DNA of 64,000 nt from Theodoxus fluviatilis (Eukaryota; Mollusca; Gastropoda; Cycloneritida; Neritidae). The translations under genes and the position numbers were made by a program. The notes beneath the pieces were generated by a model. That model was not told the origin of the DNA and made no database searches. It saw nothing but the letters and a program-made list of their open reading frames with translations. The stretch lies in the NCBI GenBank assembly GCA_034096865.1, contig JAWQFJ010001209.1:75001-139000 (forward strand), in the 5' to 3' direction. Shown here piece after piece: positions 1 through 54,470 of the stretch. Numbering within the stretch: position 1 is the first letter of the stretch; every line of letters starts with the position of its first letter.

Positions 1-960
1 CCATCATGCCAAATTGGGTGTAGATAGACTTAATAGTCTCCGAGAAAAATCCAACGTTTAAGTTTTTTACGGACGGCAGGACGCCCGGATGACCGGATGT
101 ACAGACGCCCGGACACCCAGACGGACGACACGGGTGACCTAGTATGAAAGTATAACATGTGTACCTCAATGTTATGAAGTTTGGAAGAGTTATTTTCCAT
201 AGTTCGGGGTCAAGGTCACTTCAAAATATGTATACAATCCAACTTTAAAGAGCTCCTGTGACCTTGACCTTGAAGCAAGGTCAAGTCACTATGTATGTTT
301 TTGTACGCCTTGTCATCCTACACCATCATGCCAAATTGGGTGTTGATAGACTTTATAGTCTCTGAGAAAAATCCAACGTTAAAGTTTTTTACGGCCGACA
401 GGACACCCGGCCGCTCGGCCACCCGGACAGCCGCCCGGACGGCTGCTCATCGCCCAGACGGCCGACAATGGTGACCTAGTATGAAAGTATAACATGTGTA
501 CTACAATTTTATGAAGTTTGGAAGAGTTATCTTCCATAGTTCGGGGTCAAGGTCACTTCAAAATATGTATACAATTCAACTTTAAAGACCTTGTGACCTT
601 GACCTTGAAGCAAGGTCAAACTGGTATCAAAAGAAAGGGATTACTTTGCCCTATATACCATATATAGGTCAGGTATCCAATCTCAAAAACTTCAGAGAAA
701 ATTGGGAAAATGTGAAAAATGGCTGTTTTTTAGACAACATTTACAGCCCCTGCGACCTTGACCTTGAAGCAAGGACAAGTCACTATGTATGTTTTTGTAC
801 GCCTTGTCATCCTACACCATCATGCCAAATTGGGTGTTGATAGACTTAATAGTCTCTGAGAAAAATCCAACGTTAAAGTTTTTTACAGACGCCCGGACGC
901 CCGGACGGACGAAAAGGGTGAGTACATAGACTCACTTTTGCTTCGCATGTGAGTCAAAAA
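1..960 (+). repeat. AGGTCA-rich dispersed repeat, copy A (left-truncated)
   Basis: It contains several internal passes of the family 3' half (CTTTAAAGAG, TGACCTTGACCTTGAAGC, CACCATCATGCCAAATTGGG, GATAGACTTAATAGTCTC) and ends GCTTCGCATGTGAGTCAAAAA at 960. Internal tandem duplication of the 3' half is evident (blocks near 1, 320 and 810). GGACG units vary in number. Confidence 0.9.
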
Positions 961-1056
961 TAGACAAGAAAAATCCTGAATCAAAACTTCTGGGAATAGA
1001 CCACAAAACCACCAAAAGAAGGATCACTATTAAAACCCAGCTGCAACACTCCTTAC

Positions 1057-15348
<14,292 letters not shown>

Positions 15349-15731
15349 TTTGCTAATTATTGTTTAAAAAATGTCTTCACTGGTGTAATGCACGGCTCTA
15401 ATAATTATAACAAACCACGAGGATGGAAACCGAGATATGGCGGCTTGAAATGCTGCATTCAAGTCCCGCGTATGCGAGAAACTTAAAAAGCAAATTAATT
15501 TAATTATTCATAGATATTTAAACTAAAACAATAAAATAAGTTATATTCATGTAGCGTTACTAAATTAATATTGAGTTTTTCCTCTCTCAAAAATCTTGTG
15601 TCGACGACTGCAAACAAGTATGGCGTCGATCTTATTTTGGGCTATGATACAGCACTGAACATTAGACACTTTTCGCTTGGGCGTTTGATCGTGAACATCG
15701 TGGGCAGTCGGTGGCAACTTTGCAATCAATA
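15349..15731. promoter_or_regulatory. Divergent promoter region NAA15 / RAB33B
   Basis: Only 383 bp separate the NAA15 start codon (minus) from the RAB33B start codon (plus), so both 5' UTRs and a shared promoter must fit here unless upstream non-coding exons exist. I see no clear TATA box. The segment has CpG-containing stretches and an ATGGCGGC motif at 15437, similar to YY1 sites found near TATA-less starts. A short upstream ORF, 15620-15658 plus strand (12 codons, MASILFW...), could sit in the RAB33B leader. Transcription starts cannot be placed from sequence alone. Confidence 0.55.
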
Positions 15732-18469
<2,738 letters not shown>

Positions 18470-19110
18470 GTCTCCTTGCCACCGTGGATATTGCTTTCGT
18501 GACCATGACCTTCCAGCAAGGCTGCAAGTGCCCCCCGTAGGGTTCGGGTTGCAAAATCAACCGCTATGCTAAAGATCTTTTCAGAATCTGTCTGCAGGGC
18601 TTGACAGTGAGAAACATTTTATTTTTAAGAAGGGAAGGAGTTGACATCTTTTGAAGTGTAAATTCTATATGGATGCATGAACAATGTATGACTTTGCCTG
18701 CTAGTTGGGCAAATTAGTTCAAACCTGAACCAGTCAGCATTTTTTCCTTAAAGTGTTGTGTGTAAAAGTTTGTGTGCTTTTGCTTCTGAAAAGTCATGAG
18801 TAGGATGTCAGCAAGGTCTTCCAACACTGCAGCACTATGTTGCTTGACTTGGGATTAAGTAGAGAAACAAAGCAGATGTGATGTGACGTGTTCCTCTTGT
18901 CATGTGGGGAATATTGTGATCAGCATGAAACATGTTGCAATGGGAAGTGTATGGTTTTCATGTACTGTAGTGGTTGTAATGGTATCAGTAACACTTCATG
19001 TATTGTGCAAGCTTCCTTCAAGCACCTTTATTTCCCCTGATTGCTCTTGCTTCTTTTCTGCCAGGTGTTGCATCAATACCCAGTTCATTCATTGTTTGCA
19101 TGTACATATA

Positions 19111-20011
19111 CAGAGCTGCCAAGTACTACGATTTAGGCGTAGCATGCTACGGTTTTGACATGCTTGCTACGATGCTACGATCGTCCGGAAAAACTACGAT
19201 TTTGCAAAAAATGAGTTTTTTTTTTTAACTTAAAAAAAATCCATTCATGAAAAAGTGAGCAACCCGCGTGCCAGCCTCAAACTGAACTTATGACCTTCAC
19301 GTAGAATCGTGTACTGTAACCGACCAATCACGTTGCGTTTTAACCCCCGGGCGGAAGTGCTGGAAACAACCGAAGCGCAGTTGTTTGACCGTAAAAATGG
19401 CGTCGAAGTGAAAGACACCCGCAGAAACTGTTGATCTCGCTGCTACTCTCCCAAAGAAGGCACCAAAGTCTCGACCCAGTTGTCTGCAGTTTAAAGCAGA
19501 CTACACCAAGGATTATCCATGTATCGTCAGATCTGCAAATAACTCCTCAGCCGCAAGATGCACGTACTGTCAGTCCGATTTTTCGATTGCTCACAGGGGT
19601 CGGTTTGACATCCAGAAACACGTGGGTACTGCCACACACAAGAAGAAAGCCGCAGAAAAGCCGAGCAAACCGCTCACTGCCAATTTCAAGCCAGTGACTG
19701 CAGAGGACGATCAATCAGTCATTTTAGCAGAATGTTTGTTCACATCGTTCCTTGTGGAACACAATATACCCATCAGTGCAGCAGATCACGCGGGGCCACT
19801 TTTTCGGAAAATGTTTCCTGGGAATGCGACTGCACAGGAGTACAGATGTGGTCGAACAAAAACCACTGCGATTGTGAAGTGCCTTGCCCATTCGACAGGC
19901 CAAACATTGGCATTTTCCTTCTTTTGCGTGTGTGCTACGCCTATTTCTTAAATGCTACTCTAAAAAGCTCTGGATGCTACTCTTTGGCATGATGATGGGT
20001 TGGCAGCTCTG
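19111..20011 (+). mobile_element. hAT-like non-autonomous element
   Basis: Perfect 12-bp inverted ends CAGAGCTGCCAA (19111) and TTGGCAGCTCTG (20000-20011), the end type seen in hAT transposons. The flanks share CATATA on both sides. Subterminal GGCGTAGCA motifs recur inverted. The 901-bp element carries a truncated gene with a BED-like finger and no catalytic core. Confidence 0.8.
19397..19950 (+). pseudogene. Truncated hAT-type transposase with BED-like finger
   Basis: The frame starts ATGGCGTCGAAG, has a TGA at codon 5, then stays open through KTPAETVDLAATLPKKAPK. The finger is CTYCQSDF...GRFDIQKHVGTATHKKK, with C-x2-C and H-x5-H spacing. It continues to ADHAGPLFRKMFPG and IVKCLAH before the internal deletion. 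Only the N-terminal part of a hAT transposase is present. Confidence 0.7.
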
Positions 20012-20021
20012 CATATAGCAT

Positions 20022-20226
20022 CAGACCTGTGCACCCTAGATTTTCAAAATCAGAAGATTCTGGGTGAAAAATCAGAAGATTTTTTCTCGAACTCCAAACG
20101 ACACAAAAACACAAGACACACACTGGAACACCAACAGGAAAAAAATCGTGAGATCGTGAAAACCAGTCATACAATGCTTCAAAAATCGTACATTGTACGA
20201 TTTTTTCGTACAAGTGCACAGGTCTG
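20022..20226. mobile_element. 205-bp MITE abutting the hAT element
   Basis: Perfect 13-bp inverted ends CAGACCTGTGCAC and GTGCACAGGTCTG, flanked by TAGCAT directly on both sides (20016-20021 and 20227-20232). Internal AAAATCGTACATTGTACGATTTTTT forms a further hairpin. Its left end is 10 bp from the right end of the hAT element. Confidence 0.88.
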
Positions 20227-20439
20227 TAGCATGAACATTCTGGTCATTCACAGCTGAACTTACTTGTAAATGTCAACCCTCTTTTAATTATATTTTTAGA
20301 GACATTATTTCTGATTGATCCTATGTGAGTGGAAAGGATGATGAGATACACTCCATTACAGAAATTTTGCAAACAATGAAATATTTATTACCACAGTAGG
20401 ATAACTGCAGCTTTCGGAGCCACACAGTGTATCTGCTGA

Positions 20440-20580
20440 ATAGTTGCGTACTTCCCAGGGAGCTGAGACGTGTTGGAGTGATAAAAAGAGGTAGCCCAAT
20501 GACCAGGGGGTAAATGTGTGTGGTTTGAGCATCCATCAATGAAGGGAAAAGTCTCAATATAAAAAGAGCACCTTTATCTT
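20440..20580 (+). mobile_element. SINE 3' fragment
   Basis: Matches the 3' part of the SINE at 13899: CCAGGGAGC, AATGACCAGGGGGTAAATGTG, GTTTGAGCA-CCATCAATG and TATAAAAAGAGCACCTTTA. The tRNA head is absent. Confidence 0.6.
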
Positions 20581-20949
20581 GACCTATATGGTGGTGAAGT
20601 GGAAATGAGAGTGTCCATAGAACAGTAAGGTATCTGCAAAGTAGTTGAGATGGTGTTGGAATGGGAGATAGGGTGACCATGTAAACAGTAGTGCATCAGC
20701 AAGGGAACTGAGATGGTGTTGGAATGGAAAATAGGATGGCCACAGGTGCTGCAACTGTAAACATCATGCCATGACAGGAGTCTGCAATGGGAAAGTATTA
20801 TCCTTTTCTTCTTCTATTCCTGAACCTGCTGATATCTTGTCTGTTGGCACCTGATACTTCTTTTTCATGTGATAAGGGACCCATCAGCCTAGATTAGGTG
20901 GAAGCATGCCACCATATGGACAGTATTCAAGTCTAAGTCCTTCTTTAAA

Positions 20950-21336
20950 CTATGTGTGTGTATGTGTACAACGCTTGCTTGCAGTCACTTGAGGCTCGCC
21001 AGCTGCATTCAGAAGCTATGCGCATCCTAGAGTCGCATCCTTGGGCACAGTGCCTGTCTCACATTGTTCCTCTCCACCCAGGAGTACACCTGGGTACCTG
21101 TATGGCACACTGTAGTGCCATTATCCTTTGATGTGGTCATGAGCCAGCATTGGGTCAGAACACTCACCAGGGTGTGGAGATGATGCTGGTACCTCTTTTT
21201 TCCTACTGCTCTGTCATTATGTTTGCTGCCAGATACCAGGGCAGGATTGATCCAGTGATCAGGGGGAAATGTGTAGAGTGGTTTGAGATCCAGGTAGGGT
21301 TAATGAGTCACTATATAAAACTGTTGCCTTTACCTT
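20950..21336 (+). mobile_element. Diverged SINE copy, head truncated
   Basis: Aligns with the SINE from GCAGTCACTTG-GGC onward: CCTTGGGCACAGTGCCT, CTCCACCCAGGAGTACACC, GCCAGCATTGGGTC, CAGTGATCAGGGGGAAATGTG and a CACTATATAAAACT-GCCTTTACCTT tail. More diverged than the copy at 13899. Confidence 0.7.
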
Positions 21337-21627
21337 ACATCTGGTCTTGTGGGGAAAGGTGACAGTGGAAAGTTTATGACCAGGTGACAGTCTTTCACTT
21401 CATCTTGTTAACAGATGACAGCAAATTTGTATACTATACCTTGATAGTAGAAGCAAACCCTTGGGATGACATTTTTAAGCTTTGGATTTTCATGTAACCT
21501 TGCTGTAAATAAATTACCCTTTGGGATTTGGGGCTGAAATCATGCAAGTATTTGCTATAGCGGGCTGGTGGCAGTTTATTGTTGGGAGAGACACGAGAAG
21601 AAAAGATAGACTAATGTTGAAATTGCA

Positions 21628-22498
21628 TTTTTTGACTCACATGCGAAGCAAAAGTGAGTCTATGTACTGAGCCGTGTCGTCCGTCCGTCCGTCCGGGCGT
21701 CCGTCCGTCCGGGCGTCCGGGCGTAAAAAACTTAAACGTTGGATTTTTCTCGGAGACTATTACGTCTATCAACACCAAATGTGGCATGATGGTGTATGAT
21801 GACAAGGCCTCAAAAAATATACACAGTGACTTGACCTTGCTTCAAGGTCAAGGTCACAGGAGCCATAAATGTGGTCTCAAAAACAGTCATTTTTCACATT
21901 TTCCCAATTTTCTCCCACGTTATTGAGAATGGCGACCTTAGCTACAAGTGGTATATAGGTCAAAGCAAGCCCTATCTTTTGATACCAGTTTGGTTGACCT
22001 TGCTTCAAGGTCAAGGTCACAGGAGCTCTTCAAAGTTGGATTGTATACATATTTTGAAGTGACCTTGACCCTGAACTATGGAAGATAACTGTTTCAAACT
22101 TAATAATTATGTGGGGCACATGTTATACTTTCATCATGAGACACATTTGGTCACATATCATCAAGGTCAAGGTCACTTTGACCCTTATGAAATGTGACCA
22201 AAATGGGGTAGTGAACCACTAAAAGTGACTATATCTCATGGTAGAAAGAGCCAATAAGCACCATTGTGCTTCCTATGTCTTGAATTAACAGCTTTGTGTT
22301 GCATGACCTTGGATGACCTTGACCTTGGGTCAAGGTCACATGTATTTTGGTAGGAAAAATGTGTAAAGCATTTCTTTGTGTATGGTGTCATTGGTAGGTT
22401 TAGTTGTTTGACCTTGACCTTGAAGGTCACCTGAAGGTCAAGGTCATGTAAAGGTCAAGGTCAAGCATGTGAGTCGTATGGGCTTTGCCCTTCTTGTT
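21628..22498 (-). repeat. AGGTCA-rich dispersed repeat, copy E (inverted)
   Basis: A full-length copy in reverse orientation. It starts TTTTTTGACTCACATGCGAAGC on the plus strand and ends GGGCTTTGCCCTTCTTGTT. It lies in the spacer between RAB33B and PCF11. Confidence 0.92.
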
Positions 22499-23326
22499 AT
22501 TCCTATGTAACAGACACTTCAAAATTTCTCTGTCAAGCTAGTTTTTGTGAGGTTTGAGAAAATGCACAATGATCATGTGCCTAGTTTCAATTTAGAAGTT
22601 TCTGTTTTCTCATAAATCATTAGGAAAAAAGTGTTGTCATCAAATATATTCCTTTCCTGAAGTAGACTGAATACCAGCTGTGTAAAGAAAAAAGCTGTCT
22701 GTGAATGAACAAATTCAAAATACGCATCTGTCTCATTCATGTCTTGGATTTATTGAACAGATCGGTGATATAGATTATCATATATTTCATTTATTTATAA
22801 TGTTTGTGTCTACGTTTTTTCCCATAAAAATCACTTCTTGTCACTCAGTAGTCATGATCTTTGGAATGAAATTCAGCTTTCCTCTTGGATGTAATGGAAT
22901 TTTCTTTAACACACTCACCAATATTTCTCAAGATTTTTGGGAAGTATCACTTCTGTGTATTATTTCAGATGCCTCTTTTTTCTCTCTCCATATTTTGAAT
23001 TATTTATTTTACTGTTGTGATTCATCAGTGGCACCTGTAAAATGAAGGATGACCACTTGAAAATTGGGCATGAAAACCCTTCTTTCATGCAGTGTTGTGC
23101 AATAAATGACTATAGAAGGTGGATGTGAATTTGTTGGGCCGTTTTCTAATACATGTAGATGCTCATGTACACACAGTCACCTGTAACACAAGTCTTGGTC
23201 ACAATCACTGTGAACTCATGTTGTCCTCATGTCCCCCAGGAGATTCTGTGGCTGGCTGACATCAACTATGACTGAGGTGAGCTACCAGTGTGGGCCCTGA
23301 AAGCTCAGAAGCCTAATGTCTGATGA

Positions 23327-23352
23327 GGGGGGGGGGGGGGGGGGGGGGGGGG
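23327..23352 (+). repeat. Poly-G run
   Basis: About 26 consecutive G. Similar runs occur at 24138-24154 and 25768-25790. Confidence 0.95.
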
Positions 23353-23517
23353 TGGTCATCAAGAATCTCAAGTAGGCTGTTGTACTCCACCTTACACTCT
23401 CCTCTCTCATTCCCTTTAAATTCATTCATTCCATATGGAATGATGAAAAAATCACTTTGGGTTAAGGTTTTTTGTCAGTTGTGCCTAGAAAATTGTCAGG
23501 CATGTTTAAAAATAACT

Positions 23518-23700
23518 ACAGTGGACTCCACTTAGCACATAGGATAACACGACATTCCGGATAACTCGACCATTTTATTCTGTCCTGACCAACATTTTTC
23601 TTTGTCTCATTAGAAAAAGATTGGTGAAGACAATGGCATTTGCCACCCTGACTCCACTTAACTCGACCAAATAATGACTGCATACACAAGATTTTCCTGA
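23518..23700 (+). mobile_element. Possible Tigger/pogo-like remnant
   Basis: CAGTGGACTCCACTTAGCAC, GGATAAC-CGACATTCCGGATAACTCGACC and a later CTGACTCCACTTAACTCGACC resemble ends of pogo/Tigger-type MITEs. No clear paired termini or TA duplication could be fixed. Confidence 0.35.
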
Positions 23701-24384
23701 CCACTCAGTCACACAACACCATCCAGATTGAGTCAATTAATTGTGAGGCTTTTCTTGTGGCAAAGGGAGAGAGGGTAGAGGGTGGGGGTGGGAGAGAAAA
23801 GCAGTGAAGATGGATGAAAGTGGAACTTCTATAGTGCCGCTTTTCTCTGCTTGACGCCGCCAGGACTGTCAAGATGGCCTGGGATAAAGTGTCACAAGAC
23901 GCCATCAACAACTGCTTCAGAAATGCAAGCTTTTTAGCAGTTTTCTTATCGCTCTTTTCTTCTCACAAGTCCGGTGTCATTTCAATCAACGTCATAGTTT
24001 CATGTGGACGTTTCCATTGATATCTCACTTGTGTATTATTTGAAAATTCATGCACCCAACGTGCTTCGCCTTATTTATCTTCACTAAGGTTGTGATGTAA
24101 ATAAAGTTACAAAACAAGCAAAACGAAAACAAAAACAAGGGGGGGGGGGGGGGAAATCAAACACACGCATTATGTGCCTTGCGCACACCAGTAATGCACG
24201 GCGGTTGTGATGAGAAGGGATGTAATTCCACATGGCACATTGGAGGTGGAGAAAATTACCTCTGCTTAACACTACCTTTTTTTCCGTCCCCCTGTATTTT
24301 TTACAAGGGGTTTATATCAGAAATCTGTATGCTCTGTAAGAAATTGGGAAAGATAACAACACAGGCAACATATGATAAACAAAT

Positions 24385-26511
24385 ACATCATTTTAAATAT
24401 TTTATTTTCTCATAATAAATTTCCAAGGAAATTTAATTTCATTCCGGTGAAGCACACACTTTCATCATCAAAATCATGGAACATGTCACTGTAGGTCTCA
24501 CAAACACAGCATACAGTGCAGTCACTTCTTTTAGAACACTTTTTATAAAACTACCGAAACATATCACAGACAGGTACCTGAGAAGCTAGCATCACACTCT
24601 CCAAACTATTGCAGCTCACTTTACTTCCTGCATCAATTCTCATCCATAAATGAACACATGCACTCACTCAAGCAACACAACACATGCTCTCTTGTGAATA
24701 CTAGTGGTACTTCAGTCTGTGTAATATAAAAAATATAATTCTTCCCAATTAAAAAAGAAATTCTATTCTCATCTCAAGAACACTGTGACATGATCACGTC
24801 GGCAAAAAAATCTTACTATATCTCTATAGCAGGGCAAACTAGTAATATCTTTGTCATCTACCAAATTATGAAAAATTCAATCCAAGTGCACAATTCATTA
24901 CTTTCAATAGGAAAAACCAAGTGCCGAAGTATTCTAGGATCCTTCAACAGACTCGCATTGACATGCCACTCAGTCAAGGATGGGCACACCGGTGGAACCG
25001 AGTCCACTCAGCATTTGAGAACAAAAGATGCCAGCATTCATCCCCTACGACACCTTCCATGTAAGTGCCCACTTCTGAACTCAACTTTGTCGTGTGTGCA
25101 TGTTCCCACACAAAAAACATTTGCTGGGCAGTACCCAAAGTGGGCTGAAATTACCGTCATAACCACCACATTCCTGTCACTTCAACATCTCTACTCCCCA
25201 TTGCACGCAGTGACTAGTGAGGCAGCACTTCTCACTCACTCAGTTGCCGCCTTCATCTGCAATTGGGTCAACACTGCACACAAATCATTACACAACCATA
25301 ACCCAATTGCTTTGTGGAACTTTCCTGAGTCTGTTACCATCTGCTTGTGTAAGTCTTGAAAGAATGCACTCATGTAATCTGTCCCTGTGACAAATGGATT
25401 TTGAAACAGAAACAGGAATAACAGATTCTGCATACAACTTTACAAGCACAAATGACAGTCATTACACTTGCCAGACGAACATCTTCATCCAACACAGCAG
25501 AGGAGGGGAAAAAAGGCTGCTAGAATTGGAGCAAGCAGCCCATATTCTGTCATGTCCAGTAGGATGCACAGGCACTTGTTGTGACAGGTTTGCAACATAG
25601 GAAAGCTCTGAACTCATCTTATACATCCCTTTGAACTTTTGTTACATACTCATTCTTAGTGACATGCTGTACCTGGTATTATGCATGACTGAGAAAACTA
25701 AGGGGGGAAAAGTATGCATTTCTATAACATGGGCATAATGGTAATAGAGAATACAGGCAGTGAAAAGTGATTTGGGGGGGGGGGGGGGGGTTTGGGGGAG
25801 GAAGGGAGGGAAAGGAAGAGCTATGGTAACAACTCACAGCAGCCTTTGCTCCCTTACTGCACCACAGAAAAATCTGGCTTAGTCTCCTTATACCTTGTAA
25901 TGTTTTATCACTTCTCAAGAGCATGTAGCTGTCTTCAATGCATCACTAGTCAGAGAAAGCTTTGACAAAATGCAAATGTTATTTTGTGACTCTTGAAAAA
26001 AATGTGTGTGTGTGTGTGTGTGTTCAACAGAAACTACTCCTAGATATTCAACTTACACAGATTCTGGTCAATGAACACACACATGCAGAATATTATTCAA
26101 TTCTCAACCATAACTACTTCAGTCATGCCTTCAAAACCACATCACCACATTCTACAGACTGAAGGCAGACTAACTCCTCCTACCAGTTGGCAAAGGAAAG
26201 TACAACTGTTTCCTCCACACAGCACAGCCTTAGGAGGATCTTCTCACAATACTTGCATAGCACTACTCAGAGACACAACTAGGCTTTTGTTGTATGCCAT
26301 TGAGATCCATCAGAGTTGGTTGTCACCGTCATTTCTACAGTGTCCTTGCATTCTCGCAAGTCTTATATCACTGTCAATCATGAAGTCCCGAGTCCACTGA
26401 GCAGGGAACCTCCACTCCAAGCCGCCAAATGAGTCTCTTCCATTACTGCCACCAGCAGCAGAAACCTGAGCACCAGCATCAAAGTACCAGCAACACAGCG
26501 CAGCACCAGAA
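24385..26511 (-). other. Probable PCF11 3' UTR with poly(A) signal
   Basis: No conserved coding sequence follows the PCF11 stop. On the minus strand AATAAA occurs at 24406-24401, so the transcript may end near 24385, giving a UTR of about 2.1 kb. The segment holds a poly-G run near 25768-25790 and a short GT repeat at 26003-26023. ORFs on the opposite strand here match nothing I know. Confidence 0.4.
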
Positions 26512-52655
<26,144 letters not shown>

Positions 52656-53295
52656 TGCTGTCTTCTAAAGTACTTTAACGATGCGTAGAAAAATTAAATC
52701 AAGGCAGCAGGTGAATTTTTCAATCACCATGGCCGAATTAGGCAAAAATTCTCAGACGCTAAATGACTCGTGGCTGTCTCAGTCGATGGGCGAGAATAAT
52801 GGTCACGTGGTTACAGGGAACCAATGATGGCTGAGAGCGCATGAGCAGTGCAACCTGCGTGATGCGCACTTCCGTTGTGCGCAGTTCTGTCTGAATATCT
52901 ATATTTAGATTTCATGAATGTGGAAGAAAGACTATCACGTTATAATGTGGTAAACTCTCTCCGAAATACCCCCAAGATAACAACCGAGTCATGTATTGCG
53001 CCATGTTGACTTGTGATATACAGCCATACACACAGACAGGCTCGCTATCTCAGTTTTCATCTGTCTGCGTTAGCTGAGTGACAGTGATATAACTATAGAC
53101 TGATGTCAGTGTTTGTGAATGCAAGGAGTCGGACTACAGTACAAAAGTACTACAAGGAACCTGTTTCGCCTGCCGTTGTGAATTTCGCCTGACACAGTCA
53201 AGTTTAACTCGGATGAGTTAATTATTTAATTGCACCACCGGCTTTCAAGCTCCACTAAATTTACCACTTTGGATCTAATCTTTTAAACAGTGAGT
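52656..53295. promoter_or_regulatory. Candidate divergent promoter PCF11 / RAB30
   Basis: The PCF11 start codon is at 52655 (minus). Upstream, GC-richer sequence with CACGTG at 52803 and YY1-like ATGGC motifs extends to about 52870. On the plus strand an AAACA/gtgagt donor at 53290 could close a non-coding RAB30 leader exon that is spliced to 54469. This would give a head-to-head arrangement as in human. Starts are not visible directly. Confidence 0.4.
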
Positions 53296-54470
53296 GACAC
53301 TTGTTACACGATCTTTCTTTTTCTGCCACGCCCCCACACGGTGTGAATTCGAAGCAGTTCCTTGTTTTTGTTTTTGATTAGACTATTTGTCCCATAGAAG
53401 TTGTGACATTATCTCACACGCGCCCCTGACAACGGTTCTTGTTAATGTATTTGTCATTGTTGCCGCTATTATTGTTCAGTTGCTGGTGGTGGTGCTTGAT
53501 TTTGCATATTCATCTGTTATTACGTGTTAAACTAAAGTCCCCCAAGTTGTATGCTGTATCATGTAGGCCTATGTAGCGTCCCAAATACAAAAGATTTATG
53601 TGATTGATTGATTCCAAGTATTAGGTGGGGGCACGGTCTGAAATTATCCAAATTATTTTTTAGTGGCAACGTGAGTGAAGTCCAAACCTATGAGACAGAG
53701 AGTGTCAGAAAACTTAACGATACATACCAGACACAAAATCGATCAACAATCTTTGAAGTTTGTCTGTGGTTCAACTGTAGTATAAATTGAGAGCACATCT
53801 TTTTCTGAACAATGGCTGGATTATGAACAAATATAAAAATCGAATGAATGGGAAAAGATATGCTTTTTTATTTCTAAGCTAGAGTATTGTTAATCCACAA
53901 TGAAAGCAGACAAGGCAATTATGATATTGTTTCAACAAAAGCAACAACAAAACAGAAAACATTTGTCTTTGTGATGGCTTAAAAGCATATCCAAGAGTGC
54001 ATTGGGCATTCATGTAGGAGTAAGGTTGGATTCACAAATATGCTGTCATATTCATTTCACAATTTGAAATGCACGGCTACACTCCAACAATGAATCTCTG
54101 GATTGTTTGTTTATGGTGTAGGTCTGCAAGAATGTCAGTCATTTGTCCAGCTATTGGTGAAATATAATGACGAAGAAAATCACAGTCACATACCGCTGCA
54201 GGACTTAACAGTCTGCAGAAGTAAGCACATAACTCAAGCTGAGATTAGTTGGCATTAGTGTAAAAACTACCTTGACTGACATGATCAGGAATCTACAGGT
54301 AGCACAGAACTGGTGATGCATTTTATGCTATGACTGTTATTGACAGTGATAGGATTCCTTCAACAAACTGTACAAATTGTTACTGTTCTAAGCAGGATAA
54401 CTTGAACTAGGAAAACAGTGTAACATATGGAAAATACCTTGTCTTAAATGATGATGCTTGTTTTTCAGCG

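Larger units (their letters stand above)
18470..24384. other. Convergent spacer between RAB33B and PCF11
   Basis: It contains the RAB33B 3' UTR (length unknown), the hAT element, a MITE, two SINE fragments, AGGTCA-repeat copy E, poly-G runs and a Tigger-like remnant. No further gene is recognised. An exon-like segment (CCCCCAG/GAGATTCTGTGG ... ACTGAG/gtgagc, 23240-23276) is noted without assignment. Confidence 0.6.

Noticed and set aside
15711..15731. Upstream GTG start for RAB33B
   Set aside because: The first ATG at 15732 is in good position, and animal Rabs do not use GTG starts.
23240..23276. Exon-like segment between CCCCCAG and gtgagc (EILWLADINYD)
   Set aside because: Too short, ends in a stop, and no partner exon on the plus strand could be found.
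24790..25359. 189-codon plus-strand frame in the PCF11 3' UTR region
   Set aside because: No recognisable motif, low-complexity Ser/Thr/His composition and antisense to a transcript; chance is the simpler reading.
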